Source: Crotalaria pallida
Taxonomy: Eukaryota; Streptophyta; Magnoliopsida; Fabales; Fabaceae
Direction: 5' to 3'
DNA: 64,000 nucleotides
Assembly: GCA_037953625.1 (NCBI GenBank)
Contig: CM075649.1
Coordinates: forward strand, 107,017,290-107,081,289
Positions within the stretch are counted from its first letter, which is position 1. Each line of letters starts with the position of its first letter. A program made the translations under genes and the position numbers. Positions 45,189 to 56,000 of the stretch are shown here, in pieces. A model generated the notes under the pieces. The model did no database searches. It saw only the letters and a program-made list of their open reading frames with translations, and was not told the DNA's origin.

Positions 45189-46544
45189 ATGACCATGTCT
45201 ACACGTCAATCGAAAAGAAGGGTAATCATTGAGGAATCAAATGAGGATGAGCCTTCACCTCCAGTTGTTCAGAGAAGGGCTCAATCTTCGTCTAGTCGGG
45301 TTCCTAGGCCTCCAAGGACACGACAAAGCGATGCAGGTCCTTCAGCTCCACCTCCAGTGGTTCATCAGCCTATTGCTTTGGAAAAATTAAACCGTTGGTT
45401 CTCTAACCCTGCACAGATAATGGATTATGAAAAGTATTTTGCTGCTTGTTCAGTCATTTCACCGAGATTTCTTGATGCTGAGACTTTTGATGGCGAAGAC
45501 TGTAATCTCCCTGCTGTAGTACTCTTGAAAGAAAAAGGTCTTTATGAGTTCAGTACTATTGGAGGAGACTACTACGAAGATTTAGTCAGGGTCATTTATT
45601 CAAATCTTGTCTGGAAAGCAGATGAACAGACTCTTTATTTTGAGGTCAAAGGGAAAGGCATCAAGATTAGCTTGAATACTTGGATTAACATTACTCACCT
45701 TCCCATGGATGGTGTTACTTTCACTGGTTCGAGTTCTGAAAGTCTATGGGGAGATGAGTATGACAAGAAAGCTGCAAAAGAAGAATTCATTGATGACCGC
45801 ATCCCTGCTGGAAAAGTGATGACTTCTGGAAATCTGAAATTTGTGTATCGAGTTCTTCACTTCATTTTGGCTCGTTGCCTGATTCCTAGGCAAGGGAATT
45901 ACTTCAGGGTACTTGAGTCTGATTACATTATCTTTTGGGCGTGGTTTCATAATAAACCAATTAATTGGGGTTGGTTTATATTGAATCACATGATTGAGAC
46001 TGCTGCAAAAGTCCGACGTTCTATTAATGATGATATGAAGAATAAGACGTCAAAGCTTCCATATGCTACAGTGATCACCAGAATTCTCAGGCGATTCCGA
46101 GTTCCTTTGAACGGTGAGGCTAGAACAGCCCCAAATGCTGATATGCGTATGGACACCAATTTCTTCGGTCACATGGGTTGGGTCAATATGGAAGATATAG
46201 GTTGGATGCCCAAGGCTCAGCGTCGTGAACGCAAATCCAACCATAATTACAACCCAGATGAAGAAGATCAGCAGCAGCAGCCACAGCCAGATAATGCACC
46301 AGCTCAAGACTCTGATTACATTCCGCTACAAGCTCTTTATCCACCAGATCACATTCCTCCATACATGCAGTTGTTTATGGATGATGTAAGAGGCTACATG
46401 AGGCGTTCTGATGAACACATGCAGTCAGTGGACACATCTCTTGCTCATCTCACCTCCGACATGGAGCAAATGCACGTTGATATGGAAGCAGTGCAGCAGG
46501 AGATATATCATCTGAGACATCAGAATCGTCCTCAGTTTCAGTGA
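45189..46544 (+). CDS. Second ORF of SIRE-like element; 'putative plant transposon protein'-like
   Basis: 451 codons from the first ATG (45189; a second Met is at 45195), fully open. Residues 1-55 are disordered and rich in Ser/Pro/Arg. A folded core (about 60-330) has PRFLDAETF, LVRVIYSNLVWKADEQTLYF, VKGKGIKISLNTW and YRVLHFILARCLIPRQGNY. The pattern recalls the plant-only family annotated as 'putative plant transposon protein'. A Gln/Pro/Asp-rich linker then leads to a C-terminal helical segment (LFMDDVRGYMRRSDEHMQS to the end) with heptad spacing. There is no signal peptide, zinc finger or catalytic triad. It sits between the lost pol and the 3' LTR, where SIRE elements may carry an env-like ORF. 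Long and intact, it may be under selection in the element. Function unknown. Confidence 0.7.
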   Translation: MTMSTRQSKRRVIIEESNEDEPSPPVVQRRAQSSSSRVPRPPRTRQSDAGPSAPPPVVHQPIALEKLNRWFSNPAQIMDYEKYFAACSVISPRFLDAETFDGEDCNLPAVVLLKEKGLYEFSTIGGDYYEDLVRVIYSNLVWKADEQTLYFEVKGKGIKISLNTWINITHLPMDGVTFTGSSSESLWGDEYDKKAAKEEFIDDRIPAGKVMTSGNLKFVYRVLHFILARCLIPRQGNYFRVLESDYIIFWAWFHNKPINWGWFILNHMIETAAKVRRSINDDMKNKTSKLPYATVITRILRRFRVPLNGEARTAPNADMRMDTNFFGHMGWVNMEDIGWMPKAQRRERKSNHNYNPDEEDQQQQPQPDNAPAQDSDYIPLQALYPPDHIPPYMQLFMDDVRGYMRRSDEHMQSVDTSLAHLTSDMEQMHVDMEAVQQEIYHLRHQNRPQFQ

Positions 46545-47025
46545 TCGTCAAGCTTGTGGCACCTCTCTCTATTTATCTTAGTTCATTCTTATGTTATTTG
46601 AATATTTTTTTTTCATGCTTATGCTCCTAACCCCTAGTTCTATTACTTGGATAACTTGTTTCTGGATTTAGTTTGTTGTTCTCTGACTTGTTCGGATTGA
46701 TTATGTTGCTTATGACAATAGTATCTATTTGGTGTGTTTATTATATTCATTGTCATATTCTATCTCTCTTATGCTCCTTCACCTTTTTGATGATGTCAAA
46801 AGGGGGAGAAAATTGGAGAAAATTGAGGAGAATAGGTTGATCAGTCGATCAGTTGATCAGGAAAAAAACAGGTTGAATTAGTTCATGATATGTCATGAAT
46901 TCAGGGGGAGCTCAGTTTAATGAGCTTGAGTATTCTTTGTGATACTCTTATGAATTGCTTTAAATGTTTATATTCGTACTAACCCTTGTTTTGCAGGAGT
47001 GTTTGTCATCATCAAAAAGGGGGAG
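46545..47025 (+). other. SIRE-like 3' untranslated region and polypurine tract
   Basis: Non-coding; GGGGGAG words at 46801, 46903 and 47019. The last lies in AAAAAGGGGGAG, directly before the LTR, and is the functional polypurine tract. Confidence 0.75.
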
Positions 47026-48580
47026 TGTTGAAACTCATGTGTTTCCCTCTCAATGTTTTGATGATGACACAACAAGAAAATGAATATATGCTTAACAGGT
47101 TCAGGTACAAATGAAGATTACAAAGGCTTGTTTAGTTGTAGATCTAGCTTTAGGCATAGAAGTCTTTGTAAGGCAAATTAATTTTCTTAAAGCACTAAGA
47201 ATTATAGTCTATGTGATGATGATTGTGTTTTTTCTTTGAAAACATAGAAGAAGCATTTTTATAAATCTTTTGCTCCAGGATATCTCTTGTGAAAAATGTT
47301 TTGTGAAAACCTGGTTACAACTTTTTCATGAAAATCTAATTTTTATTTGGAGTAATCGATTAACCCTTCTGGCATAATCGATTACTTGATGCAACTTGTA
47401 ACCAGAGAATATGTAATGGATTATTTAGGTTCTTATAATGGATTACTTCCTTGAACTGGTCATTTGGGAGTAAGTAATCGATTATCAGAAACTAGTAATC
47501 GATTATATGTTAATGCTGCAACTTTTGTGAAAAACCTGAGAGCATGTAATCGATTAACCTGACCAAAGTAATCAATTATTTTAATTCAAATTTTGAAAAA
47601 CGTGCTGAAATCAAACATGATTCCCAGAATGATTTGTTTCCATTTTTGGAGGATCACGATTAATTGTTTGGCAGCTTCTTCTTCCTCTTTATATGTCTTT
47701 TCTTTTTTTTGAAATTGAAGAGCTTCTTCTTCTTCTTATTATCTATCCTTTTTTTTTCAAAATCTTTTTAGAAGAAAAGTTCGTCATCATCATCATCATA
47801 GTTCTATAGTTTTGTGTTTGCTTTAGAACATTATATTGTCATAGGTCTTTATTGTTGTATCCGCTCTAATTAGAGAGCTTATTGTTAGTTGCACAAATTT
47901 CTTCGTGCAAATTCTTATCTTTGTAAGGGGTGTGACAGCCTTAGTGTTTAAGGAGTGTTTTCCCTTAGGATTGAACGTGTGTCACGTTCATAGGGTGAGA
48001 TAACCCTTGTGTATTTGGTAGCGCTATACGAACGGTGGGATTCCTAGTAGTTAGGCTATTTGTGTTTCGAGGTCCCTTGCGAACGGTGGGATTCCTAGTA
48101 GCTTGCGGGGCGCTCTGGATGTACTTGGGGACGCAGTTGCGTCTTGGCTTAGTGAAAAAGCTTAAGCGAGTCGCTTGGGGACTGGAGTAGGCTGGGTTTG
48201 CCGAACCAGGATAAATTCGCCTGTGTACATTTTCTCTATCCCTAATCTTTTACTTTCCGCACATTTAACTTGTTTTAAACGTATTTTCGTGGATAAAATC
48301 TATTTTCAAGTTTTAATATATATCACACGAGAATTGTGGTTTTTCATGTAATGATCTTTTAAATCAATCTCGTGTATATTATGTTTTTGATATTCTTATA
48401 TTAATATTTCCATTTTGTGCTTAAAAACGTTTTAAATCGTTCTTTAAGTCGTCCGCTCGTTTTAATCTCTGTTATTTTCTAAAAGAACGTTTTATTTCGA
48501 TTAAAATTCAAGGTTTTGTAAACACCCAATTCACCCCCCCTCTTGGGTGATTCTTGCCAATTACACCAATTATTCCAACA
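47026..48580 (+). repeat. SIRE-like 3' LTR
   Basis: 1555 bp, near-identical to 40393-41951; a 4-bp difference in the GACAGC(TAGC)CTTAG stretch and scattered substitutions. The palindrome cluster is at 47346-47580. Confidence 0.9.
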
Positions 48581-50328
48581 AGTACTGCAACTTCCATGAT
48601 GGGTATGGCCACCATACCGACCAATGCACCTGGCTTCGAGACGTTATCGAAGACATGGTGAGATAGGGTAAGTTGCAACAGTACGTACGGGAAGCTGTGG
48701 AGAGAAGAGGCCGAAGACGGTCTCGGAGCCCTAATAGAGACAAAGGAAAAGCCAAGGCTGACCCATCTCCAGAAAAGAAAACCGAAGAGCCACAACGAGT
48801 GAATATGGTCGTGGTGCAGGATTTGGATAAGTCACCGGAAAATTTCAGAGTCGAAACCATTTCGGGAGGTTTCGCCGGTGGTGGTGAGAGAAGATCAGAA
48901 AGGAAGAGGTATGTCAATCAAGTGTTAGCTGTTCATCATAAATCCATCTGTAAGAAACCATCTCGGAACATCCCCATTATTTTCTCCAATCAGGACATGG
49001 AGGACATCATCCCGGATCACAATGACCCAATGGTGATCACGGCGTTGATCGGCAACTTCGAAGTCGCCCGAGTATTCATTGATCAAGGAAGCTCGGCCGA
49101 CATTCTTTGTCTTCACACCTTTCAAGCACTAAAGTTGAGGTCAGCTGACCTCGTCAAATTTGAAGTCAATCTTATTAGCTTCACGGGAGAGGCGATTCGC
49201 CCCCTAGGAGCCATCCACCTCCCGGTGACCTTAGGTAAGCAGCCTTCGGCCCGAACGGAGATCATTAAGTTTCTCGTTGTCAATTCAGAATCCCCCTATA
49301 ATGTGATACTGGGAAGAACTTGCCTGCAAGCCTTTGGGGCTGTTGTTTCAACGGTGCATTTAGCTATGAAATTTGTTGGTTCGGACGACAAGGTCGTCAC
49401 TGCCAAAGCCGACCAGGTCAGGGCCCGACTCTGCTACAACGCGAGTCTACGGGAAATAAAAAAGAAACAAGAAGAGCTGACTGGTCCGTCGTTGGCCAAA
49501 TGAAGAGTCTTATTAGCTGAGCTGGATGTTCGGGCCGAACAAGATGATCTTAGGCCTTCCCCTCAGGGAGAGTGGTTGGCAATTCCCATTGTTCCTTCCG
49601 ACCCCAACAAAACTGTTAAGGTGGGAGCCGACCTCCCCCAGAAAATCCAAATCGAGATCATCAAGCTGTTAAAGGCCAACCGGGATTTGTTTGCTTGGAC
49701 CTCGGCCGACATGCCGGGAATTGATCCGAATTTCATCTGTCACAAGCTCAGCGTGGATCCGAAAGCAAAGCCAGTAGCACAAAAGAAAAGAAGAGTTGGA
49801 GCAGAAAAAGCAAAAGTGATTCAGTAGAAGGTCTCCGAGTTACTCGAAGCTGGGATCGTCAGAGAGGTGCCATATGCTCAGTGGGTTGCAAACACAGTCT
49901 TGGTAAGGAAGGCAAACGGCAGTTGGAGGATGTGTGTGGATTACACCGACCTCAATAAAGCCTGCCCCAAGGATCAGTACCCACTGCCGATTATAGATCA
50001 GGTCGTTGATAGTTCGGCAGGCTACCGACTGTTGTCATTTACAGATGCCTATTCAAGATACAATCAGATCCCAATGTATCCTCCTGACCAGGATAAAACC
50101 ACATTCACGACTGGAAAGGCGACATACTGCTATACTGTTATGCCTTTCGGTCTAAAGAATGCAGGAGCGACCTATCAAAGAATGATGAACAAGGTCTTTG
50201 ATGGTATCGTTGGTACCACCATGGAGGTTTACATTGATGAAATGATTAGAAAGAGCAAGAAAAGGGAGGACCACATCCGAGACCTGACCATGGTGCTAGA
50301 AAGGGTAAGGGCACACAGTATGAGGCTG
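48581..50328 (+). pseudogene. Tat element Gag end, protease and N-terminal reverse transcriptase (three stops, mutated active site)
   Basis: Resumes the Tat frame after the SIRE-like insertion with YCNFHDGYGHHTDQC (nucleocapsid knuckle). The protease motif is VFIDQGSSADIL (near 49075), and RT motifs run from WVANTVLVRKANGSWRMCVDY (near 49880) through TDAYSRYNQI to VMPFGLKNAGATYQR. All is one frame except TAG at 48664-48666, TGA at 49501-49503 and TAG at 49825-49827. The RT catalytic box reads YIDEM instead of Y.DD, losing the second aspartate, so the enzyme would be dead even with stops ignored. The frame is cut at 50328 by the Tekay element and resumes at 60342. Confidence 0.88.
50324..50328. 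repeat. Target-site duplication of Tekay element, left (GGCTG)
   Basis: GGCTG precedes TGTAACACC and is repeated at 60340-60344; the Tat reading frame joins exactly across the site. Confidence 0.95.
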
Positions 50329-50820
50329 TGTAACACCTAAGTTTATTTACCCTTATATACCCTTAATTAAAAAAAAGCAACTTGAAAATTCCTTTTTTCG
50401 ACTCAAGAATTGATTAGGAAAAACTCTTAATTACTTTTCTTTCATACGAAAATCTCCCGTCAAACAGACGGAGTTTCGTTTGTTTATTGGACTTTTCCAA
50501 AAATTCCTGTTTTCCTGCAACCTGATAAACAATAATATTTTCATATAACAAAGCCTGCAGGGCTATACACATATATATACCAGCTAGTGCATCTTTGTGC
50601 ACGCATCAAAACAGGTTTAAGACATCATAGTATCAGCATCAGAGTTAGCGGAATATAAACAAGTTTTAGGAAATAAGTTTTCCCCCAAAATAGACCCCTT
50701 TCCCAAAAGGAGCCATCCTGCCCCCCCCCCAAAAAAAGCTATTTACATTTATATACAACAAAATGATTCACATCATCGGGCCCAGGACATTCCCATGTCC
50801 TACATCACTAAAGGTAACCT

Positions 50821-50841
50821 ACTCTCCCTGAGAGGGAGAGT
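50821..50841 (-). other. Hairpin after the putative LTR intron (Tekay 3' LTR)
   Basis: Arms ACTCTCCCT and AGGGAGAGT, loop GAG, followed by ACTCCTGCTCGGCC. The copy in the other LTR is at 58111-58131. Confidence 0.6.
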
Positions 50842-50883
50842 ACTCCTGCTCGGCCTGCTCAGGTGCAAACTCTTCCTCAGTAC

Positions 50884-51785
50884 CTGTGGTGATAGTAAGG
50901 AGTGAGTATTACACATAAAATGGGGAGACAGTTTCCAATTAAGACATAATGCGACACTAAGCCATACACATTTAACAACTTAATCACAACATCATAAACA
51001 AGAGTCAATTCATCGCAATTCAATTTCGAGTATTCATTAGTTTCTCAAATCGATTTTGATTTAACATTTTCTTAAGTCTTTCGTTCCATGTATTTTAATC
51101 ATATTAATATTCTTTTTATCTGTCCCTGGTCACGACCTACTGCGTCTGCACTCCTGTGCACTCACGACTTACTGCGCCCGGGTATGTGTCTCAATCCCCT
51201 GGTCACGACCTACTGCGTCTGCACTCCTGTGCACTCACGACTTACTGCGCCCGGGTAAATCCCCTGGTCACGACCTACTGCGCTCGCACCACCGCGCGAT
51301 AGCGACTTACTGCGCCCGGGTATGTTTCTCAATCCCCTGGTCACGACCTACTGCGTTCGCACCACCGCGCGATAACAACTTACTGCGCCCGGGTAAATCC
51401 CCTGGCTGAGCCTGGGTATAATATAATTAGTTCTTTATCATTATCAATTCTTTAGCAAATTTCCATTATTCAAAATTAATTACCACATTACACATTTTCA
51501 TTATCCAATGATCACAAATATATTTTGTAACTTAATTAGCACAATTTCACTTATTATCACAACTCAAATTATTAAACAACATAAGCATATAATTCATCAA
51601 CATCACCAAACCACAAAATGCAATATATCAACATCAAAATAAATTCCATAAGTCATAGATTCTATTCTAACAATTATTTTATATTATATCAACCTAAACT
51701 AACACAAAATCTTAGTACTCATCATATGCATAATGTAAACTAAACCCCAGAGTAAGGTAATACTCACTATAACCCACTCCTTACC
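50884..51785 (-). other. Putative intron within Tekay 3' LTR
   Basis: On the minus strand, donor TTTAAG|GTAAGGAGTGGG begins at 51785 and acceptor TTACTATCACCACAG|GTACTG ends at 50884. Corresponding signals are at 59074 and 58174 in the other LTR. The flanks match solo LTR Z closely. Confidence 0.5.
51121..51418. repeat. Minisatellite in Tekay 3' LTR
   Basis: Four units of about 70 bp: GGTCACGACCTACTGCG, a variable stem, then CGACTTACTGCGCCCGGG. The stem is TGCACtcctGTGCA in two units and TCGCaccaccgcGCGA in two. The copy in the other LTR is at 58413-58706. Confidence 0.88.
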
Positions 51786-52445
51786 TTAAATTAGCAAAGA
51801 GTAAATAGAACCTTAGTGAGCCCTAGCTCAAAATCTTGGAAACTTGAATTTCCTAAGTCTAGCTTGCCACCTCAACAAGGAAATGATGAAATGTTGATAT
51901 ACCACCCTATTTGTGAGAGCACAAGATGAACTATCCTTATCCTTGCCTTGGTTTGAGTTGGAACACATGAAGCAAAGTCCCTACATGATCATGGTGCAAG
52001 AACCTAGGGTTTTAGAATAAAAATCCATGAACTAAGAAGAGTTTGATTCATGAGGAAAATAACTTATGGCATGAAACTCACTTACCCAAATCAATGATGA
52101 GAAAATGAAAATCCAAGGAGAAGGAAGGAGGGTGCAATTCGTGAGCCTTAAGAAGAAAGAAGGGAAGAGCTTTAACCAAAATCCATGGTGCAAGGTTGTG
52201 TGGTCTTGATTGATTTTGGGTTTGGGGTGCCCAAGATCAAAGGTGTATGGTGGATTTGATGGTGGAGGTGTTCTTGATGTTGAGAGGAAATGGGTGAAGG
52301 TGATGAGTTGATGATGGTTTGAATGATGGTGGAGGACTTTGTTTTTATTTCTTTTATTTTGCCTTGGCTGGTGCAGGAAATCCAAGGGCTGGTGGGCAAA
52401 ACTTAGCCACCAAGCCAAAATTCAAGGGACCAGATCTATCCAGAT

Positions 52446-52690
52446 CTGCGCCACGCGCCTGGGCGCATGCCAGGCTCGCCTGGGCGCACGTCCTGCACCA
52501 GCACCAGACTGGTGCATGGCTCACACGGTCAGTTGGGAAATTGGCGCGCCACACGGATTCCGGGTGCGCTGCTGCGTGCATCCGCTCGCCTGGGCGAGTG
52601 GTGGGCTGGCCTGGGCGGGTTTTTAACTGAGTTATGCACCAAATGAACAGTGACTCGCCTGGGCGAGTGGTTCATGCGCTTGGGCGAGTT
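52446..52690. promoter_or_regulatory. CTCGCCTGGGCGAG palindrome cluster (Tekay 3' LTR)
   Basis: Two full CTCGCCTGGGCGAG words and about six partial ones (GCGCCTGGGCGC, CTTGGGCGAG). They lie upstream, on the minus strand, of an AAAATAAAAG TATA-like run at 52340-52366. The copy in the other LTR is at 59736-59980. Confidence 0.5.
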
Positions 52691-53036
52691 TCAGGGTTTT
52701 AACCTTCGATTCGCCGTAACTTTTTCTTCGACCGTCGGATCGAGTTCAAATTTTTAGATATGCTTCTTTACCCCATAAACTTCACATCCAATGGTGGAAT
52801 TTATTTTCTTAGCTCCCTATAATGAATTTCTAATTTTCTCTTTTCGGTTGATTTCTAACACTTAAAACGCTGATTTTACTCCCGATCTCGCTTATTTGAC
52901 CCTGCCCAAAGCCATACATACCTTCTATACAACTCCTAGGACCTACATTCACCACCCACATATCTGGAAAAATTCATTAAATCACTTTTCCAATTTTTCT
53001 AAGGTTTTTAGCATTTATTTCACTTAAAAACAAGGT

Positions 53037-56000
53037 TTAGGATGTTACAATTCTCTCCCACTTACCTGAATTTCGTCCTCGAAATTCGTCGAACAATTGT
53101 GGATGAGACTGCCTGATCTTGTCCTCCAGTTCCCATGTAGCCTCTTCCACATCGTTCCTGATCCATATGACCTTAACCAAAGAGATTTCCTTGCCTCTGA
53201 GCTGCTTCACCCGCCTGTCTTCAATTCTAACTGGCAGAACTTCGAAAGTCAAATTCTCTTTCAAAGGCAAATCATCTAAGGTAACCACATGCGAAGGATC
53301 ATGGACGTATTTCCTTAGTTGTGAAACATGAAACACGTTATGAAGCCTTGACAAGTGAGGGGGTAATGCAATCCTGTACGCTACTGGACCAACTTTCTCC
53401 AGAATCTCATAAGGCCCAACAAACCGAGGAGTCAACTTCCTGGATTTGATTTCCCTACCAATTCCTGTGATCGGAGACACCCTTAAGAACACACGATCCC
53501 CAACATCGAACTCCAAGGGTCTCCTTCGCCTATCTGCATAACTCTTTTGGCGATCCTGTGAAGTTTTCATTTTGTTCTTGATCATTGTGACCTTCTCCGT
53601 TGTTTCTTTCACAATGTCAGGACCTGTCAACAGATTTTCACCTATTTGGAACCAACACAAAGGCGTTCTGCATTTTCTTCCGTAGAGAGCCTCAAATGGT
53701 GCCATACCAATGCTGGAGTGAAAACTGTTGTTGTAAGTAAACTCCATCAAAGGTAGTAGCTGCTCCCAACTACCGGCTTGCTCCAGAACACATGCTCTCA
53801 GCAAATCCTCAAGTGTCTGGATAGTACGCTCAGATTGTCCGTCTGTCTGCGGATGGTAAGCCGTACTAAATTTCAACTTAGTACCCAATGCCTCCTGAAG
53901 ACTCTGCCAAAATCTAGACCGAAATCTCGGATCGCGATCGGATACAATACTAGTAGGAACACCATGCAACTTCACTATGTCCCTGATGTACAACTGAGTC
54001 AACTTCTCAAGAGTATACTTCTTATGAGTAGGAATGAAATGAGCACACTTTGTAAGACGGTCTACAACCACCCAAACTGAATCACATCCACCAACAGTCT
54101 TCGGTAAACCCGTCACAAAGTCCATAGCTATACTGTCCCATTTCCATTCAGGAATCTCAAGTGATTGCAAAGGACCACCAGGCTTTTGATGCTCAATCTT
54201 AACCTTCTGACAAGTTAAGCAATGAGACACGTGATCGGCCACATCAGTTTTTAACTTCGGCCACCAATAAATCCTTTTTAGATCTTGGTACATCTTTGTT
54301 GCACCAGGATGAAAATTCATCTTGGTTCGATGTGCTTCCCATAGGATATCTCTTCTAACTTCGAAATCCATAGGAACACATATCCGACCCCTAAATCGGA
54401 TGATGTCATCAGAACCTTTCACAAAGTCGGGCTCTTCATTGCCTGATGCCCCTTCTAACAACTTTTGCAATTCAACATCATCGGCTTGCCTTTCTTTGAT
54501 AAGACCCATCAAGTCATTAGTAACCCGCAACATTTCGAGAACGATGCTCTTCTCTTTCACTTGCATGTTCAAGTTGAGGTCACTAAAATCTTGAATAAAT
54601 TCCATCTCTTTCACCATCAGATTGCTGACATGCAAAGTCTTACGACTTAGTGCATCAGCCACTACATTGGCCTTGCCCGGATGATACTGAAGATCAAAGT
54701 CATAGTCTTTCAGAAATTCCATCCATCTCCTCTGTCTCATATTCAACTCTTTTTGATCGAAGAGATAGCGAAGACTTTTATGATCGCTAAAGACTTCGAA
54801 CTTTGAACCATATAGATAATGCCTCCAGATTTTCAAAGCAAAAACCACTGCCGCCAACTCAAGATCATGAGTGGGATAGTTCTGTTCATGCTGCCTCAAT
54901 TGTCTGGATGCATAAGCTATGACTTGCCCTTGCTGCATCAAAACACAACCCAACCCTTGCTTAGAAGCATCACAATACACCACAAAGGATTGAGTCGGGT
55001 CCGGCAAAACTAACACCGGAGAGCTAGTCAACCGCTTCTTCAACTCTTGAAAACTACCTTCACATTCTGGGGACCACTCAAACGGAACACCTTTCCGTGT
55101 AAGAGTCGTCAAAGGAAGAGCCAACTTGGAAAACCCTTCAATGAACCTCCGATAATACCCAGCCATACCAAGAAAACTTCTGATCTCAGTGATGGACTTA
55201 GGTCTCTCCCACTTAAGTACCACTTCCACCTTAGAAGGATCGACAGCAACACCCTTCTCAGAAATGACATGCCCCAAAAACTGCACTTCGTTCAGCCAGA
55301 AACTACACTTAGAAAGCTTTGCATAAAGCTGTTTGGATTTGAGAATCTGCAGCACTATTCTCAGATGCTCAGCATGCTCACTTGGACTCTTAGAATAGAT
55401 GAGAATGTCGTCGATGAAGACTATGACGAAAGAATCCAAGTACGGCCGGAATATCCTGTTCATATAATCCATAAAGATGGTCGGAGCATTAGTGAGACCA
55501 AAGGACATGACAACATATTCAAAATGTCCATATCTCGACCTGAACGCCGTTTTAGGAATGTCCTCCTCTCGGATACGGATTTGATGGTATCCCGATCGAA
55601 GGTCAATCTTAGAAAATATAGCTGCTCCTCGCAATTGGTCCAACAAATCGTCAATGCGAGGAAGAGGATACTTGTTTTTCACCGTCACCGCATTCAACTG
55701 TCTATAGTCGATGCACATTCGGAGGCTTCCGTCCTTCTTTTTAACAAAAAGAACCGGAGCTCCCCAAGGTGACACGCTTGGTCTAATCAATCCCTTAGCC
55801 AATAGCTCCTCTATCTGCTTTTTCAACTCTTCTAACTCCGGAGGTGCCATCCGGTACGGGGCTATAGAAATAGGACCTGCACCGGGCATCAGATCAATGC
55901 TAAACTCCACTTCTCTGTTTGGCGGTAATCCAGGAATCTCTGGAGGAAAGACTTCTGGAAACTCACAGACTACCGAAATCTGACTGATTTCTGCCTCCTC

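Larger units (their letters stand above)
40393..48580 (+). mobile_element. SIRE-like non-autonomous Ty1/copia element with gag and a second ORF, no pol
   Basis: 8.2 kb with LTRs 40393-41951 and 47026-48580, primer-binding site at 41952, polypurine tract AAAAAGGGGGAG (47014-47025) and a 5-bp target duplication with one mismatch. The internal region holds a copia-type gag (42050-43525), 1.66 kb without ORFs, and a 451-codon ORF (45189-46544). No protease, integrase or RT is present, so mobility needs a helper. Repeated GGGGGAG words before the 3' LTR (46801, 46903, 47019) are typical of SIRE/Maximus-type elements. The two LTRs differ at few positions, so the insertion is not old. Confidence 0.85.
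50329..53049 (-). repeat. Tekay element, 3' LTR
   Basis: 2721 bp, TGTAACACC...GGATGTTACA. On the minus strand it holds palindromic CTCGCCTGGGCGAG words (52446-52690), a TATA-like run (52340-52366), a putative intron (50884-51785) with a minisatellite (51121-51418) and a hairpin (50821-50841). The first 13 bases contain the Gag-Pol stop codon. Confidence 0.95.

Noticed and set aside
48508..48917. Minus-strand ORFs opposite Tat gag
   Set aside because: Shadow frames; the plus frame carries the Tat Gag knuckle and continues into protease.
52032..52626. ORFs of 62-128 codons on both strands within the Tekay LTR (repeated at 59322-59943)
   Set aside because: They cross the leader and the palindrome cluster, occur in both strands and have no recognisable domain.
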